Source: Nitrospirota bacterium (lineage in GTDB: Bacteria; Nitrospirota; Thermodesulfovibrionia; SZUA-242). From it: a DNA stretch of 64,000 nucleotides. The stretch is taken from NCBI GenBank assembly GCA_016212095.1, contig JACRHH010000035.1, forward strand, positions 1 through 64,000, in the 5' to 3' direction. A program made the translations under genes and the position numbers. Numbering within the stretch: the stretch's first letter is position 1; each line of letters begins with the position of its first letter. Under the pieces are notes generated by a model. The model was not told the DNA's origin. It did no database searches and saw only the letters and a list, made by a program, of their open reading frames with translations. Shown piece after piece: positions 26,295-35,475 of this stretch.

Positions 26295-27722
26295 ATGGCG
26301 CGAATGACAAGGATTGTCGCAACCGTAGGCCCGTCTTCCTCAAGCCATCCCATGCTCCGCAAGCTTGTTGATGCCGGAGTTGACGTATTCCGTCTCAATT
26401 TCTCCCACGGACTTCGCGAGGATCATTGCCGCGTGATCGGCGACATAAGGCGCGTCTGCAAGGAGGCGCGGCGCGACGTTGCCGTTCTTCAGGATCTTGG
26501 CGGGCCGAAAATCCGCACAGGCATGATGAAGGACGGCGAAATCACGCTCGAAACCGGCGCGGCCACGACAATCACGACGCGCAACTTGGTCGGCACGCCG
26601 GAACAATTTTCGACCTCTTACAATAAGCTGCCGCGAGATGTCGGCATCGGCGATCCGGTTTTGCTGAACGACGGAGCGATTGCGCTCGAAGTGGTTTCGA
26701 TTGCCGGTTCCGAAATCAACTGCCATGTTGTTCGCGGCGGAGCGCTTCGCGACCGGAAGGGCATGAACCTGCCCAAAACATCCATAAGCGCTCCGTCGGT
26801 CACGCCGAAAGACATTCTGGATCTTCGGGCCGGTCTTGATGCCGGAGTGGATTACGTTGCGCTTTCGTTTGTGCGAAGGGTGGATGACGTTCTGGCCGTG
26901 CGCAAAATGCTTGACAAGCGGCGCTCCGGAGCACATCTCATAGCCAAGATGGAGAAGCCGGAAGCGATTGCGAACATGAAGGCGGTGATCGAGGCTGCCC
27001 ACGGCATAATGGTGGCAAGAGGCGATCTGGGCGTGGAGATGGAGGCCGAGAAGGTTCCGTTTATCCAGAAGAATCTCATCCATCAGGCCAACCGGGCCGG
27101 GCGGTGCGTGATAACCGCCACGCAGATGCTGGAATCTATGGTTTCGAATCCGACTCCAACACGCGCGGAGGTTTCGGACGTGGCCAACGCGATAATCGAC
27201 GGAACCGATGCGGTGATGCTTTCGGCTGAAACATCCGTGGGCCGCTATGCCGTTGAGGCGGTTCTGGCGATGGACAGGATTGCTCTGGAGACGGAGGCTT
27301 ATCTTTCCGGACACGACTATTTCAGGGAGCATCGCGGCGTCAATCCCGATCATCCTGTTTACGACTCTCTTGGAAGGGCAACCCGCAGGCTCTGCGAGGA
27401 TCTTGGCGTACCGGCGATAGCCGCGTTCACAGAATCCGGCGAAACTGCGCTCTTCCTGTCGAAAAGCAGGCCCGCCGCGCCGATATTTGCCTTCACAGCC
27501 AATGAGACTGCCTTCAGGCGAATGCGCCTTTATCGCGGTGTTACGCCCATCATGGTTGGAGTGAGGTTTGGAAGCAGGGCTGAAATGCGAAACCACGCCA
27601 GGCGGTTTTTCCTTAAAAGCGGACTTGCCGGTTCCGACTCGCGTCCTTTCCTGTTTGTTGCAGGCGCGGGACGACCCGGAGAGGCTGGAACCACAAGCAC
27701 CATCGAAATAGTACCTCAATAG
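26295..27722 (+). CDS. pyk: Pyruvate kinase
   Basis: 475 residues. N-terminal [36 protein letters not shown], the signature [14 protein letters not shown] with the catalytic Lys, [19 protein letters not shown], and [48 protein letters not shown]-type segments make it certain. It converts phosphoenolpyruvate and ADP to pyruvate and ATP. The C-terminal allosteric domain is complete. The gene starts only 20 bases after the 6S RNA terminator, so its promoter may be the 6S promoter with readthrough or lie inside the 6S gene. Confidence 0.98.
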   Translation: [475 protein letters not shown]

Positions 27723-28071
27723 CTGTTGTAAAATTTGCCGACATGCGGGAAATGCTAAAACAGATTGCAATATCATGTTGTTGTCCTATTTAGCGCCTTC
27801 TTTAGAACAAATGCCTGAATGATGCTGTAAATTTAATCGACACATATCCGTGTTAAGGGGAATTCACAAAATAGGCGGGTCAATTGTTTGACTTGACGTC
27901 ATTTATATGGCCCGGATGGGAGTGGCACTGGAATTATCACGTTAAATCAATGTGTTAGGTAATTCCGGAAATTAAAGTTTAGTTGACACCGAACCGAAAA
28001 GAGAAATTGTGGAAAGTGCCGGCATCTGGGTCGGCCAATACTCCTGCAATGGATTTAATCGGGGTGATGAA
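27723..28071. other. Gene-free interval between pyk and the secreted protein
   Basis: 349 bases, AT-richer than the surroundings, with no credible open frame. It contains an imperfect inverted repeat with arms GGAATTA and TAATTCC (about 27930-27966) and a TTGACA at 27982-27987 without a good -10 box. It probably holds the promoter of the gene at 28072; I see no recognisable RNA gene. Confidence 0.5.
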
Positions 28072-28539
28072 ATGAAACATATCTCGGTGTTGGTAGTGAT
28101 TACACTCCTGATCACAGGCGGTTTATCTGTGGCATCAGCACAGGAGCAACGCGACTACAAGACATGGGACACCTTTGTTGGGCCCTCGCAGGACGAATGG
28201 GCATTTAACGGAAGCGGTTGGCTTTCAATGGACACGTACAGCAGGGCGGCTTATGCTCTTGGCATGGTGGACGGAACGCTTATGCTGCTTATGCAGGTGA
28301 AGAGCGAAAACACCGGTTCCCTGGGCAGTTCAGTTTCCCGTGAAAGGTCAAAGCTTACCGCCTACGATCTTGTGGATGAGATCATACCTTTAATTAATGA
28401 TTTCTATGCCGATTCCGGAAATATAAAGGTTCCCGTGATCGAAGCCTACAGGTATGCCCTGAAGAAATTGCAGGGAACCTCGACCGACAGACTCAGAAAC
28501 GATGCGGCGCAACTGAAACAACGTTACGCCGCGCGATAA
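28072..28539 (+). CDS. Periplasmic hypothetical protein
   Basis: 155 residues from the ATG at 28072, with GGGGTGAT before it. A clear signal peptide (MKHISVLVVITLLITGGLSVASAQ) precedes a small helical domain with AAYALGMVDGTLMLLMQVK and VPVIEAYRYALKKLQG. The YxxGMVDG stretch recalls small helical periplasmic proteins such as Rap1a/Tai-type immunity proteins, but the resemblance is too slight for a call. It stands alone, convergent with the PC4-like gene. Confidence 0.7.
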   Translation: MKHISVLVVITLLITGGLSVASAQEQRDYKTWDTFVGPSQDEWAFNGSGWLSMDTYSRAAYALGMVDGTLMLLMQVKSENTGSLGSSVSRERSKLTAYDLVDEIIPLINDFYADSGNIKVPVIEAYRYALKKLQGTSTDRLRNDAAQLKQRYAAR

Positions 28540-28570
28540 GGCGTATTTTACAATTAACCGGGGCTTGCCG

Positions 28571-28840
28571 CTAAACCGCTCCAATCTGCATATGCAATGC
28601 CCCGGTTTCCTTTTCCATGACCGAAGCCATTCCGCCGCAACTGTTTTCAGCCAACTGAATAAGTTCAACAAGTTTTGAAACCTTGTCAGCTGTGATCGTG
28701 AGGCCCTTCTTCGTCGGACACCATTCGCCACTGTCATCCAGATAGTAAACCCGCAGGTCAATAAACTCGCGGCCCCTGTAATCGCGCACCTGCACAAGAT
28801 ACTTTTCCGTGGAATTTTTGGTCAACTCCCCAATAACCAT
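28571..28840 (-). CDS. PC4/YdbC-type single-stranded DNA-binding protein
   Basis: 89 residues from the ATG at 28840, preceded by GAGGGGG; an upstream TTG at 28855 is less likely. The pattern YLVQVRDYRGREFIDLRVYYLDDSGEWCPTKKGLTITADKVSKLVELI is the transcriptional coactivator p15/PC4 fold, whose bacterial members bind single-stranded DNA and are thought to act in replication or transcription. The C-terminal 25 residues are outside the core. It is a single gene, 78 bases downstream of the siroheme-type gene on the same strand. Confidence 0.85.
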   Translation of the reverse strand: MVIGELTKNSTEKYLVQVRDYRGREFIDLRVYYLDDSGEWCPTKKGLTITADKVSKLVELIQLAENSCGGMASVMEKETGALHMQIGAV

Positions 28841-28918
28841 AAAGCGCCCCCTCAAGATTAAAATAATGCTCCTGAATTACTAGCAAGCATCGTGCCACGG
28901 CTCGGCAGTGTGGAGGGT

Positions 28919-29497
28919 TTAGATATTGCGCCGGATGCTTTCCGGAGAATCCTTGTCGCCGAGGCTCTTCAGGTATTCCCTGCGAATGTCAGGATCGGCA
29001 ATCGTTTTCATGGCTTGCGCGCGGAGTTTTTTTAGTTTGGCAAGATAACGGGCGAATTCCGGGCCGTACATTTGCTCAAGTTCCAGCCTTATCGAGCGGG
29101 CAAGTGCCGGGCTTGCGCCCGATGTCGATACGGCTATGCGGAGGTCGCCGCGATCAACCGTCGAGGGAACGATGAAATTGGACAGGCCAGGCGAGTCGGC
29201 AACATTGCATAGCGCGGGCGCGTGCTCGGCAACCAAGCGGTTCACCGGTTCCGAATTGGTTGCGGCAATGGCAATGAACGCGTCCTTCAGATCGCCCCTT
29301 CTGTACGGGCGGTTGACATGAAATATTTTCCCGCCGGATACGATGCGGCGAAGACCGGCGGTAAGTTCGGGGCTTATTACCGTTACTGCCGCCCCCGCCT
29401 TGAGAAGCGTTTTGACCTTTCGCTCGGCAACGCTCCCGCCGCCCACGACCACCGCCTTTTTTCCGGCAAGATCGATGAACGCTGGGTAATAACGCAT
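28919..29497 (-). CDS. Precorrin-2 dehydrogenase / sirohydrochlorin ferrochelatase-type protein
   Basis: 192 residues. Starts MRYYPAFIDLAGKKAVVVGGGSVAERKVKTLL, the NAD-binding fold of the CysG N-terminal half and Met8p. It continues AATNSEPVNRLVAEHAPALCNVADSPGLSNFIVPSTVDRGDLRIAVSTSGASPALARSIR, which includes the conserved Asp and the siroheme-synthase dimer region. It would oxidise precorrin-2 and insert iron to make siroheme or a heme precursor, which fits a cell rich in heme enzymes. It follows bamD by 11 bases. Confidence 0.93.
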   Translation of the reverse strand: MRYYPAFIDLAGKKAVVVGGGSVAERKVKTLLKAGAAVTVISPELTAGLRRIVSGGKIFHVNRPYRRGDLKDAFIAIAATNSEPVNRLVAEHAPALCNVADSPGLSNFIVPSTVDRGDLRIAVSTSGASPALARSIRLELEQMYGPEFARYLAKLKKLRAQAMKTIADPDIRREYLKSLGDKDSPESIRRNI

Positions 29498-29508
29498 CGG
29501 GAAGTGAA

Positions 29509-30249
29509 TTACAATGCGCCCAGAATGTCCCGCGCCTGTTCGGCCTGCCTGCTTGACGGATAGCGCGCGATCAGGCCGGAAAGAACATCCCGCGCCTTGT
29601 TGCTGTCGCCGATCTCCTTGTATGCCCGGCCAAGCTTGAGCAGGACGTCCGTTTCCACTCCCGCTCCGGGAAACTCGGCAAGAAGCGCCTCGTACCGGCT
29701 GATCGCGGCCTTGAACGAGCCTTTGTTCAGATAAAACGAGCCGACATACTCCTCATACGACGCAATCTGGTTATCGCACTGCGCAATTCCGGCAAAAGCC
29801 GCCTCGCGGTACGGGTTGCGTGGAAAATCCTTCATGAGCCTGGCGAACTCTCGCCGCGCGTTCAGGATGTTTTCATAGCTTCTGTCAACGCTGTCGATCT
29901 GGTTTTTATAGCAGAGCGCAAGCCGGTATCGTGAGTAAGGGGCTTCATCGTGGTAGGTATGAATGCTCAGGAACGCGTCATACTCGGCTGCCGCTTCCGG
30001 ATAGCTCTCCTCGGCGAAGAAAGCGTCGCCGGTTCTGATCTGGGCCATGGCGTAGTACTTCTTCTCGACATCCCTTGTCTTTAGCGTTCTGAAAAGCTCC
30101 CGCGCCTCGGCGTAGTTTTTCTTTGTCATTTCCTGTTCGGCCATGGCGTAAATCTCTTCCGGAGACATCGCCATCGGATCCTTGGGCATGGAGGCGCACG
30201 AAACCGAGAAAAGCACGATGATTGCTGCAATGAACTTCATGAAACGCAT
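29509..30249 (-). CDS. bamD: Outer-membrane assembly lipoprotein BamD
   Basis: 246 residues with a lipoprotein signal (VLFSVSCASMP, Cys18). Tetratricopeptide-like repeats follow: AEQEMTKKNYAEARELF, YPEAAAEYDAFLSIH, and GSFKAAISRYEALLAEFPGAG. The conserved RYRLALCYKNQ and DFPRNPYREAAFAGIAQCDNQIASYEEYVGSFYLNKG are BamD hallmarks. It is the essential lipoprotein that, with BamA, inserts outer-membrane proteins. GAGGAAG precedes the ATG at 30249; an ATG at 30240 is possible. Confidence 0.94.
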   Translation of the reverse strand: MRFMKFIAAIIVLFSVSCASMPKDPMAMSPEEIYAMAEQEMTKKNYAEARELFRTLKTRDVEKKYYAMAQIRTGDAFFAEESYPEAAAEYDAFLSIHTYHDEAPYSRYRLALCYKNQIDSVDRSYENILNARREFARLMKDFPRNPYREAAFAGIAQCDNQIASYEEYVGSFYLNKGSFKAAISRYEALLAEFPGAGVETDVLLKLGRAYKEIGDSNKARDVLSGLIARYPSSRQAEQARDILGAL

Positions 30250-30345
30250 ATTACTTCCTCTTTATAATTAAAAACTTTTCGGCACCGGCGCGTCAATACC
30301 AAGGGCATTCGGCACGGCTCGCAGCCGATTTTTGCCGATTTTTGA

Positions 30346-30375
30346 TTGACATGCCGGGGTATTATCCGTTTTAAT
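30346..30375 (+). promoter_or_regulatory. Candidate dapB promoter
   Basis: TTGACA (30346-30351), an 18-base spacer and TTTAAT (30370-30375). A small hairpin, CTTCAGG/CCTGAAG at about 30399-30417, lies in the leader. The spacing and -10 are acceptable rather than strong. Confidence 0.4.
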
Positions 30376-30454
30376 TGCTTTTATATATACATTTTATCCT
30401 TCAGGATTTCCCTGAAGCTTACGTTAATCAATCAGTTAAGTCGAGGGTGCGGAT

Positions 30455-31258
30455 ATGATTAAAACAGTTGTATCGGGAGCCGCCGGGCGCATGGGAACCA
30501 GAATTGTAGCGCTGATGCGCGAGATGGATGCGCTTGGCCTGCATGGCGCGATGGAATCAGCGTCGCATCCGGCGCTCGGCTCGGATGCCGGACAGATTGC
30601 CGGAATCGGCAATGCCGGTGTCTCGATCACCGCCGACATCGCCGCAGCGCTTTCGGGCGCCCAGGCGCTTATCGATTTCTCACACGCCGAATCATCGCTG
30701 CCGATAATTCGTGTCGCCGCCGAAAAGGGCGTGCCCACGGTCATCGGAACAACGGGCATTTCCAGGGACGGCGTGGAGGAAATCTCGCGTCTTGCCGAAA
30801 AGATTCCGATAGTTTTCGCGCCGAACATGAGCATTGGGGTGAACCTGCTCTTCAAGGTTCTGGCCGATGTGGCGAAGGTGCTTGGCGACGACTACGACAT
30901 CGAGATTGTCGAGGCGCATCACCGCATGAAAAAGGACGCGCCCTCCGGAACCGCCATGAAGATGGCGCAGGTTATCGCCGACGCCGTGGGCCGCAATCTG
31001 GATGAGGTTGGCGTCTACGAGCGCAAGGGCATGATCGGAGAGCGCACCCGCAAGGAGATCGGCATTCAGACGGTTCGCGCCGGAGACATCGTCGGCGAAC
31101 ATACCGTCATGTTCTGCACGCCGGGCGAGCGCGTGGAGATCACGCACAAGGCGTCCAGCCGCGACACGTTCGCAAAAGGCGCGCTTCGCGCCGCCGTATG
31201 GATTGCCGGCAAAAACCCCGGTCTGTACACGATGCAGGACGTTCTGGGCTTGCGGTAG
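30455..31258 (+). CDS. dapB: 4-hydroxy-tetrahydrodipicolinate reductase
   Basis: 267 residues. N-terminal dinucleotide-binding VVSGAAGRMGTRIVALM, then VIGTTGIS, APNMSIGVNLLFKVL, the signature EIVEAHHRMKKDAPSGTAMKMA, and EHTVMFCTPGERVEITHKASSRDTFAKGALRAA. It reduces hydroxy-tetrahydrodipicolinate with NAD(P)H in the lysine and diaminopimelate pathway, feeding the peptidoglycan cross-link. GAGGGTG precedes the ATG. tyrS follows 16 bases later; other dap genes are absent here. Confidence 0.98.
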   Translation: MIKTVVSGAAGRMGTRIVALMREMDALGLHGAMESASHPALGSDAGQIAGIGNAGVSITADIAAALSGAQALIDFSHAESSLPIIRVAAEKGVPTVIGTTGISRDGVEEISRLAEKIPIVFAPNMSIGVNLLFKVLADVAKVLGDDYDIEIVEAHHRMKKDAPSGTAMKMAQVIADAVGRNLDEVGVYERKGMIGERTRKEIGIQTVRAGDIVGEHTVMFCTPGERVEITHKASSRDTFAKGALRAAVWIAGKNPGLYTMQDVLGLR

Positions 31259-31274
31259 AACGGACTGAATAATC

Positions 31275-32498
31275 GTGTTTCTGCCACCTGATGAACAGCT
31301 TGCGATAATAAAGCGCGGCGCAACCGAGATACTGGTTGAGGATGAGCTTGCCGCGAAGCTCCGCGCCTCATACGAAAAGAACACGCCGCTTCGCATAAAG
31401 GCGGGGTTCGACCCCACAGCGCCGGACATTCATCTTGGCCATACGGTTTTGCTTGAGCAGATGCGCCGGTTTCAGGAGCTTGGGCATCACACTATTTTCC
31501 TTATAGGCGATTTCACCGGCATGATCGGCGACCCCACCGGGCGCAACGAAACCCGTCCGCCGCTTACCCGCGACGAGGTTCTGGCAAACGCCGAAACCTA
31601 CAAGGCGCAGGTTTTCAAGATTCTCGATCCGGAGAAAACCGAGGTGGTTTTCAACAGCCGGTGGATGAACGGCATGACCGCAGTTGAACTCATCCGGCTT
31701 GCGGGCCGCTACACCGTGGCCCGGATGCTTGAGCGCGAGGATTTTAAAACCCGCTTTCAGTCGCAGACAGCCATCGGCATCCACGAGTTCATGTATCCGC
31801 TCATTCAGGGCTACGATTCCGTTGTGCTGAAGGCCGACGTGGAGCTTGGAGGCACAGACCAGCGCTTCAACCTGATAGTCGGGCGCGAGCTTCAGAAGGA
31901 GTTCGGCCAGAGGCCGCAGTCGCTTGTGTTCATGCCGCTTCTTGAAGGGCTTGACGGCGTGAAAAAGATGTCGAAAAGCCTCGGCAACTACATCGGAATA
32001 AGCGAGCCTGCTCGCGAGATTTACGGCAAGACGATGTCTGCAAGCGACGATCTGATGATTCGCTACTATCAGCTTCTAAGCCGCCTGAGCCTTTCCGAGT
32101 TCGAGGACATGAAGCGGGCGATGGCCTCCGGCGCGCTTAACCCGAAAAAGGCGAAGGAAGCGCTTGCGCTTGAGCTTGCGGCAAGATTTCACGGCGAGGA
32201 GGCGGCGGCAGCGGCAAAAGAAGAATTTGAGTCGGTTTTCGCCCAAAAAGGCGCGCCGGACGATGTGCAGGTTTTCGAGGTTTCCGACTGGCCCGCCGAC
32301 GGTCTGTGGCTGCCTGGAGTGCTCAGGGAAACCGGCATTGTGAAGTCAAGCGGAGAGGCTATCCGGCTGATAAAGCAGGGAGCCGTGAAAATAGATGATA
32401 AAGTTTGGGCGTCGCCTGACGAAAAGCTTCAAAGGGGAAGTGTTCTGCTCAAGGCCGGCAAGCGCAGGTTTCTAAGGATTGCACCCGCCGCCGGGTGA
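31275..32498 (+). CDS. tyrS: Tyrosyl-tRNA synthetase
   Basis: 407 residues. Class I signatures [10 protein letters not shown] (HIGH) and [10 protein letters not shown] (KMSKS); [12 protein letters not shown] and [18 protein letters not shown] bind tyrosine and ATP. A C-terminal S4 RNA-binding domain ([20 protein letters not shown]) is present. The form is the shorter, deltaproteobacterial/TyrZ-like type rather than the E. coli TyrS type. It starts 16 bases after dapB and is followed by rlpA, probably in one operon. Confidence 0.97.
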   Translation: MFLPPDEQLAIIKRGATEILVEDELAAKLRASYEKNTPLRIKAGFDPTAPDIHLGHTVLLEQMRRFQELGHHTIFLIGDFTGMIGDPTGRNETRPPLTRDEVLANAETYKAQVFKILDPEKTEVVFNSRWMNGMTAVELIRLAGRYTVARMLEREDFKTRFQSQTAIGIHEFMYPLIQGYDSVVLKADVELGGTDQRFNLIVGRELQKEFGQRPQSLVFMPLLEGLDGVKKMSKSLGNYIGISEPAREIYGKTMSASDDLMIRYYQLLSRLSLSEFEDMKRAMASGALNPKKAKEALALELAARFHGEEAAAAAKEEFESVFAQKGAPDDVQVFEVSDWPADGLWLPGVLRETGIVKSSGEAIRLIKQGAVKIDDKVWASPDEKLQRGSVLLKAGKRRFLRIAPAAG

Positions 32499-32528
32499 GA
32501 AACTAAATAAACTGTAGGGAGAGCGATC

Positions 32529-33275
32529 ATGCAAAGAAAAATATCGGCGGTTGTTCTATTTCTGGCATTCGCATTGTTTCTGCCTGGAGCGCAGGCCAAA
32601 GCTCCGGGCAACGACGACGGTTCGGTATATCAGCCGTTTTCCGCCCCGCAAAACGGCCTCGATGACGGCGGCAAAAGCTTTCGCGTGGGCGAAAGCACAA
32701 GCCTGACGGCATCGTGGTATGGCGTTCCGTTCCACGGCCAGCCCACGGCAGCCGGGCCGGTTTATAACATGAACGGGCTTACGGCTGCGCACAAGCGTCT
32801 TCCTTTCGGCACAAAGCTGCGTGTGACATACCCGGTAACCGGAAAATCTGTCGATGTCGTGGTTAACGACCGCGGCCCGTTTGTTCAAAGCCGCGACCTC
32901 GATCTTTCGTTCGAGGCGGCGCGCAGAATCGGTCTTTCGGACGACGGCATCGGCGCGGTGAAGATCACGTTTCTGGGGCGCGATCCGGCGTACATCCGCG
33001 ATGTGATCGATGAATCGGGCGGCAGGTTCTTCACAAACGGCAGCGTGACATACACGTTGCAGTTCGGCGCGTTCCGCGACCGGGAAAACGCCGAAAAGCT
33101 GAAAAAATCGATCGAGCTCACCATTCCCGGAGCGTACATCACGCAGACCATCATCGACGGATTCAAGTATCACCGGGTGCGCATGGGCACTTTCGCCACC
33201 ATACCGGATGCGATGGCGCGCGCGCATATATTCGCGGACGAGGGCTATCTGGTGAGGGTTTTCGAGGAGAGGTAA
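32529..33275 (+). CDS. rlpA: RlpA-type septal ring protein with SPOR domain
   Basis: 248 residues. The signal peptide ends at about residue 22 (LPGAQA) with no lipobox Cys. The double-psi beta-barrel follows: TASWYGVPFHGQPTAAGPVYNMNGLTAAHKRLPFGTKLRVTYPVTGKSVDVVVNDRGPF. The catalytic-type Asp and the His of AAHKRLPFGT are present. The C-terminal SPOR domain (TYTLQFGAFRDRENAEKLKK) binds denuded glycan at the septum. It is likely a lytic transglycosylase acting in daughter-cell separation. GGGAG precedes the ATG. Confidence 0.94.
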   Translation: MQRKISAVVLFLAFALFLPGAQAKAPGNDDGSVYQPFSAPQNGLDDGGKSFRVGESTSLTASWYGVPFHGQPTAAGPVYNMNGLTAAHKRLPFGTKLRVTYPVTGKSVDVVVNDRGPFVQSRDLDLSFEAARRIGLSDDGIGAVKITFLGRDPAYIRDVIDESGGRFFTNGSVTYTLQFGAFRDRENAEKLKKSIELTIPGAYITQTIIDGFKYHRVRMGTFATIPDAMARAHIFADEGYLVRVFEER

Positions 33276-33281
33276 GGGACG

Positions 33282-33929
33282 TCACCGCGCGGCGGTATAA
33301 ACAGTTTTGCCAAGCACGTCATACGCCGACAACAGACCCGTCATATACGCGCCGGTGTCCACCGCCACAAGCCCGCCGTAGTCCATGACGCGCTCGTGAA
33401 CAGTGTGGCCGATGACCACAACGCGTCCTGACTTGTGCGGACACAAAGTCCGCGACCATTGCAACACCTCAACCGGCATCTCCACCATCGACATGAACTG
33501 GTCTACCCCGGCATGAACGAAGATGTGGGCGTCGGTTTCGTACCACGTTAAAAGCGATTCGATAAACGGCAGAAGCGCCCTGGCCGCATTCCCGGCTGTG
33601 CCGTAGGAATCAAGCGTTGCACGCCCGCCGTTTGACAGCCACATGCGGTTATCGAGCGGATTGGCCATGTACAACGCGTCGGCGGCCATGCTTTCGTGGT
33701 TTCCGGCAAGCAGAACAAGCGCGGCAGGATGGGCCTTCTTCAGCGCCGACACATACTCCACCACCTGCCTGCTGTCCGGGCCGCGGTCAATGTAGTCGCC
33801 AAGAAACACCAGCCTGTCGGACGACGGATCGAAAACAATCCGCCGCTCGATCAGTTCCACAAGAAGCCTGAACTCGCCGTGGATGTCGCCAATTGCTATT
33901 AAACGCTTTGGATCATCGGTGTCGGTCAT
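33282..33929 (-). CDS. Calcineurin-like serine/threonine protein phosphatase
   Basis: 215 residues from the ATG at 33929; a TTG four codons upstream is possible. The metal-binding motifs GDIHGEF, GDYIDRGPDS and AGNHES, then FVHAGVD and VIGHTVHERV, are the PPP-family core of bacterial PrpA/ApaH-like enzymes. It would dephosphorylate proteins or cleave dinucleoside polyphosphates in the cytoplasm. It is convergent with rlpA and divergent from the nucleotidase gene. Confidence 0.92.
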   Translation of the reverse strand: MTDTDDPKRLIAIGDIHGEFRLLVELIERRIVFDPSSDRLVFLGDYIDRGPDSRQVVEYVSALKKAHPAALVLLAGNHESMAADALYMANPLDNRMWLSNGGRATLDSYGTAGNAARALLPFIESLLTWYETDAHIFVHAGVDQFMSMVEMPVEVLQWSRTLCPHKSGRVVVIGHTVHERVMDYGGLVAVDTGAYMTGLLSAYDVLGKTVYTAAR

Positions 33930-34002
33930 CTGTCTGGTCAATTATAATCCGTTTTGCCTCGCCAGCCACAACCGACTGCAAATTTGGCTATACTATTCGC
34001 CC

Positions 34003-34659
34003 ATGACAATCGACAACGACATCCGCTTCGTGCTGCTCGACCTCGACGGCACGCTGCTCGACCGGCATTTCGACGACTATTTCTGGGAGCATCTGCTGCC
34101 GGAGATATTCGCGAAGCGTAACGGCATGACATTCGCCGAGGCTCACAGGGAGCTGCTTGCGCGGTTCAAGCGCGAGGAGGGAAACCTCCGCTGGACAGAC
34201 CTGGACTACTGGAGCGACAACCTCGGCATAGACATCCCGGCGCTGAAGTTCCAGATGCGCCATCTTATCGAGGTTCATCCACACGTTCGCGAGTTTCTGG
34301 CCGACATGCGGCGGCGCGGCAAGACAATCGTGCTGGTAACAAACGCGCATTTCAAGGCGCTCGACGTGAAGCTGGAAAAGACCGAACTGCACGGCTGTTT
34401 CGATATGGTTGTTCCCTCGCTCGACCTTGGCGCGGCAAAGGAAGACATCACCTTCTGGCAGAGGCTTGAAGAGCGGCTTGGCCCGGATTACCGCGAGCAT
34501 TCGATTCTGGTTGACGACACCGAGGCCGTGCTGCAAACCGCCAGACGCTACGGCATCCGGCGCGTGGTGTTCAAGGCGGGCGCAAATTCGTCGAGGCCGG
34601 TGAAGCGCTCCGACCAGTTCGAGTCGATCGAAAGCTTTCGCGAGCTGATTCCGGAATGA
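34003..34659 (+). CDS. yrfG: HAD-family GMP/IMP nucleotidase (YrfG-like)
   Basis: 218 residues from the ATG at 34003. HAD motif I FVLLDLDGTLLDRHFDDYFWEHLLP, motif II VLVTNAHFKALDVKLEKT, motif III Lys in GAAKEDITFW and motif IV SILVDDTEAVLQTARRYGI follow the YrfG family closely. It hydrolyses GMP and IMP to nucleosides. The stop overlaps the ATG of the PAP2 gene by four bases, so they are coupled. Confidence 0.92.
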   Translation: MTIDNDIRFVLLDLDGTLLDRHFDDYFWEHLLPEIFAKRNGMTFAEAHRELLARFKREEGNLRWTDLDYWSDNLGIDIPALKFQMRHLIEVHPHVREFLADMRRRGKTIVLVTNAHFKALDVKLEKTELHGCFDMVVPSLDLGAAKEDITFWQRLEERLGPDYREHSILVDDTEAVLQTARRYGIRRVVFKAGANSSRPVKRSDQFESIESFRELIPE

Positions 34660-35426
34660 AGCCGAATTTATCTCGCAACGCCCTGATATTCCACCTTATT
34701 TTCTCTGTGATTGCCGCGCTCGCCTATTCGTTCAATGTGCGGCTGTTCCGTTTCATCAACACCGATTTTGGCCCTTTGGCCGATATTCTGTTCGACACCG
34801 CCACGCAGATTTCCGACGGCTATTTCTGGTTCTACGTGTTTGCGTTCATGCTGATCTGGAAGCCCGAAAAGGGGCTGGCCGGAATCAAGCTCATTCTGGT
34901 TCTCTCCATCCTGATATGGGCAGCCAAGCAGATGATTCCGCACCCAAGGCCGCTCACGCTTCTGGAAGACGTGCGGGTGATAGGCGAAAAGCTGCGATTC
35001 AGAAGCTTTCCGTCGGGCCATACAGCCACGATATTCGGCGTTGCCGCGCTTGCCCGCCTGTGGTGGGGAGCGAAGGCGCTGCCGCTTTATGTTCTGGCCG
35101 CGCTGGGCGGACTGTCGCGCATCTATGTGGGCGCGCATTTCCCGTTCGATGTGGTGGCCGGAGCCTATCTTGGCACTGTTGCGGCATATATTCCATCCGC
35201 TTTCAAGCATGGCGAGGCCGCAGCCGCGCGGTTTGTAGCCGGGCGGCGTAAAACCGCCTCCGCCATCGTTTCGGTTGTCGCGGCGGCTGTCGCCGTAAAC
35301 ATGATGGCCGACTATTCAGCCGCTTCGGCCTCGCCTGCCTTTTACAATGTTCTGTTTGCGGCGGTGCTTTTGGCGGGCGGAATAGCGATGGGCACGGCAT
35401 TTATTACCGGACAGAAAGAAGAGTAA
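34656..35426 (+). CDS. PAP2-family membrane phosphatase
   Basis: 256 residues with six or so membrane helices. The three PAP2 motifs are KQMIPHPRP, FPSGHTATIFG and SRIYVGAHFPFDVVAG, with both catalytic His. It probably dephosphorylates undecaprenyl pyrophosphate, phosphatidic acid or a related lipid on the outer face of the inner membrane. The last roughly 60 residues add two extra helices. The gene is coupled to yrfG. A palindromic repeat begins at its stop codon. Confidence 0.93.
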   Translation: MKPNLSRNALIFHLIFSVIAALAYSFNVRLFRFINTDFGPLADILFDTATQISDGYFWFYVFAFMLIWKPEKGLAGIKLILVLSILIWAAKQMIPHPRPLTLLEDVRVIGEKLRFRSFPSGHTATIFGVAALARLWWGAKALPLYVLAALGGLSRIYVGAHFPFDVVAGAYLGTVAAYIPSAFKHGEAAAARFVAGRRKTASAIVSVVAAAVAVNMMADYSAASASPAFYNVLFAAVLLAGGIAMGTAFITGQKEE

Positions 35427-35475
35427 CCCCGCCATCGCCCTTCCCTTGAGTTAAGGGGAGGGTTGGGAGGGGTTA
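35424..35475. repeat. Palindromic repeat between convergent genes
   Basis: TAACCCC (35424-35430) pairs with GGGGTTA (35469-35475); inside, CCCTTCCCTT and AAGGGGAGGG pair around a short loop. It resembles the larger palindrome at 58118-58175 in composition. It lies where the PAP2 gene and the endonuclease III-like gene converge and could act as a bidirectional terminator or be a REP-type repeat. Confidence 0.6.

Noticed and set aside
26340-27776. A 478-codon minus-strand frame over pyk
   Set aside because: Antisense to pyruvate kinase, no domains, ends in the pyk coding start.
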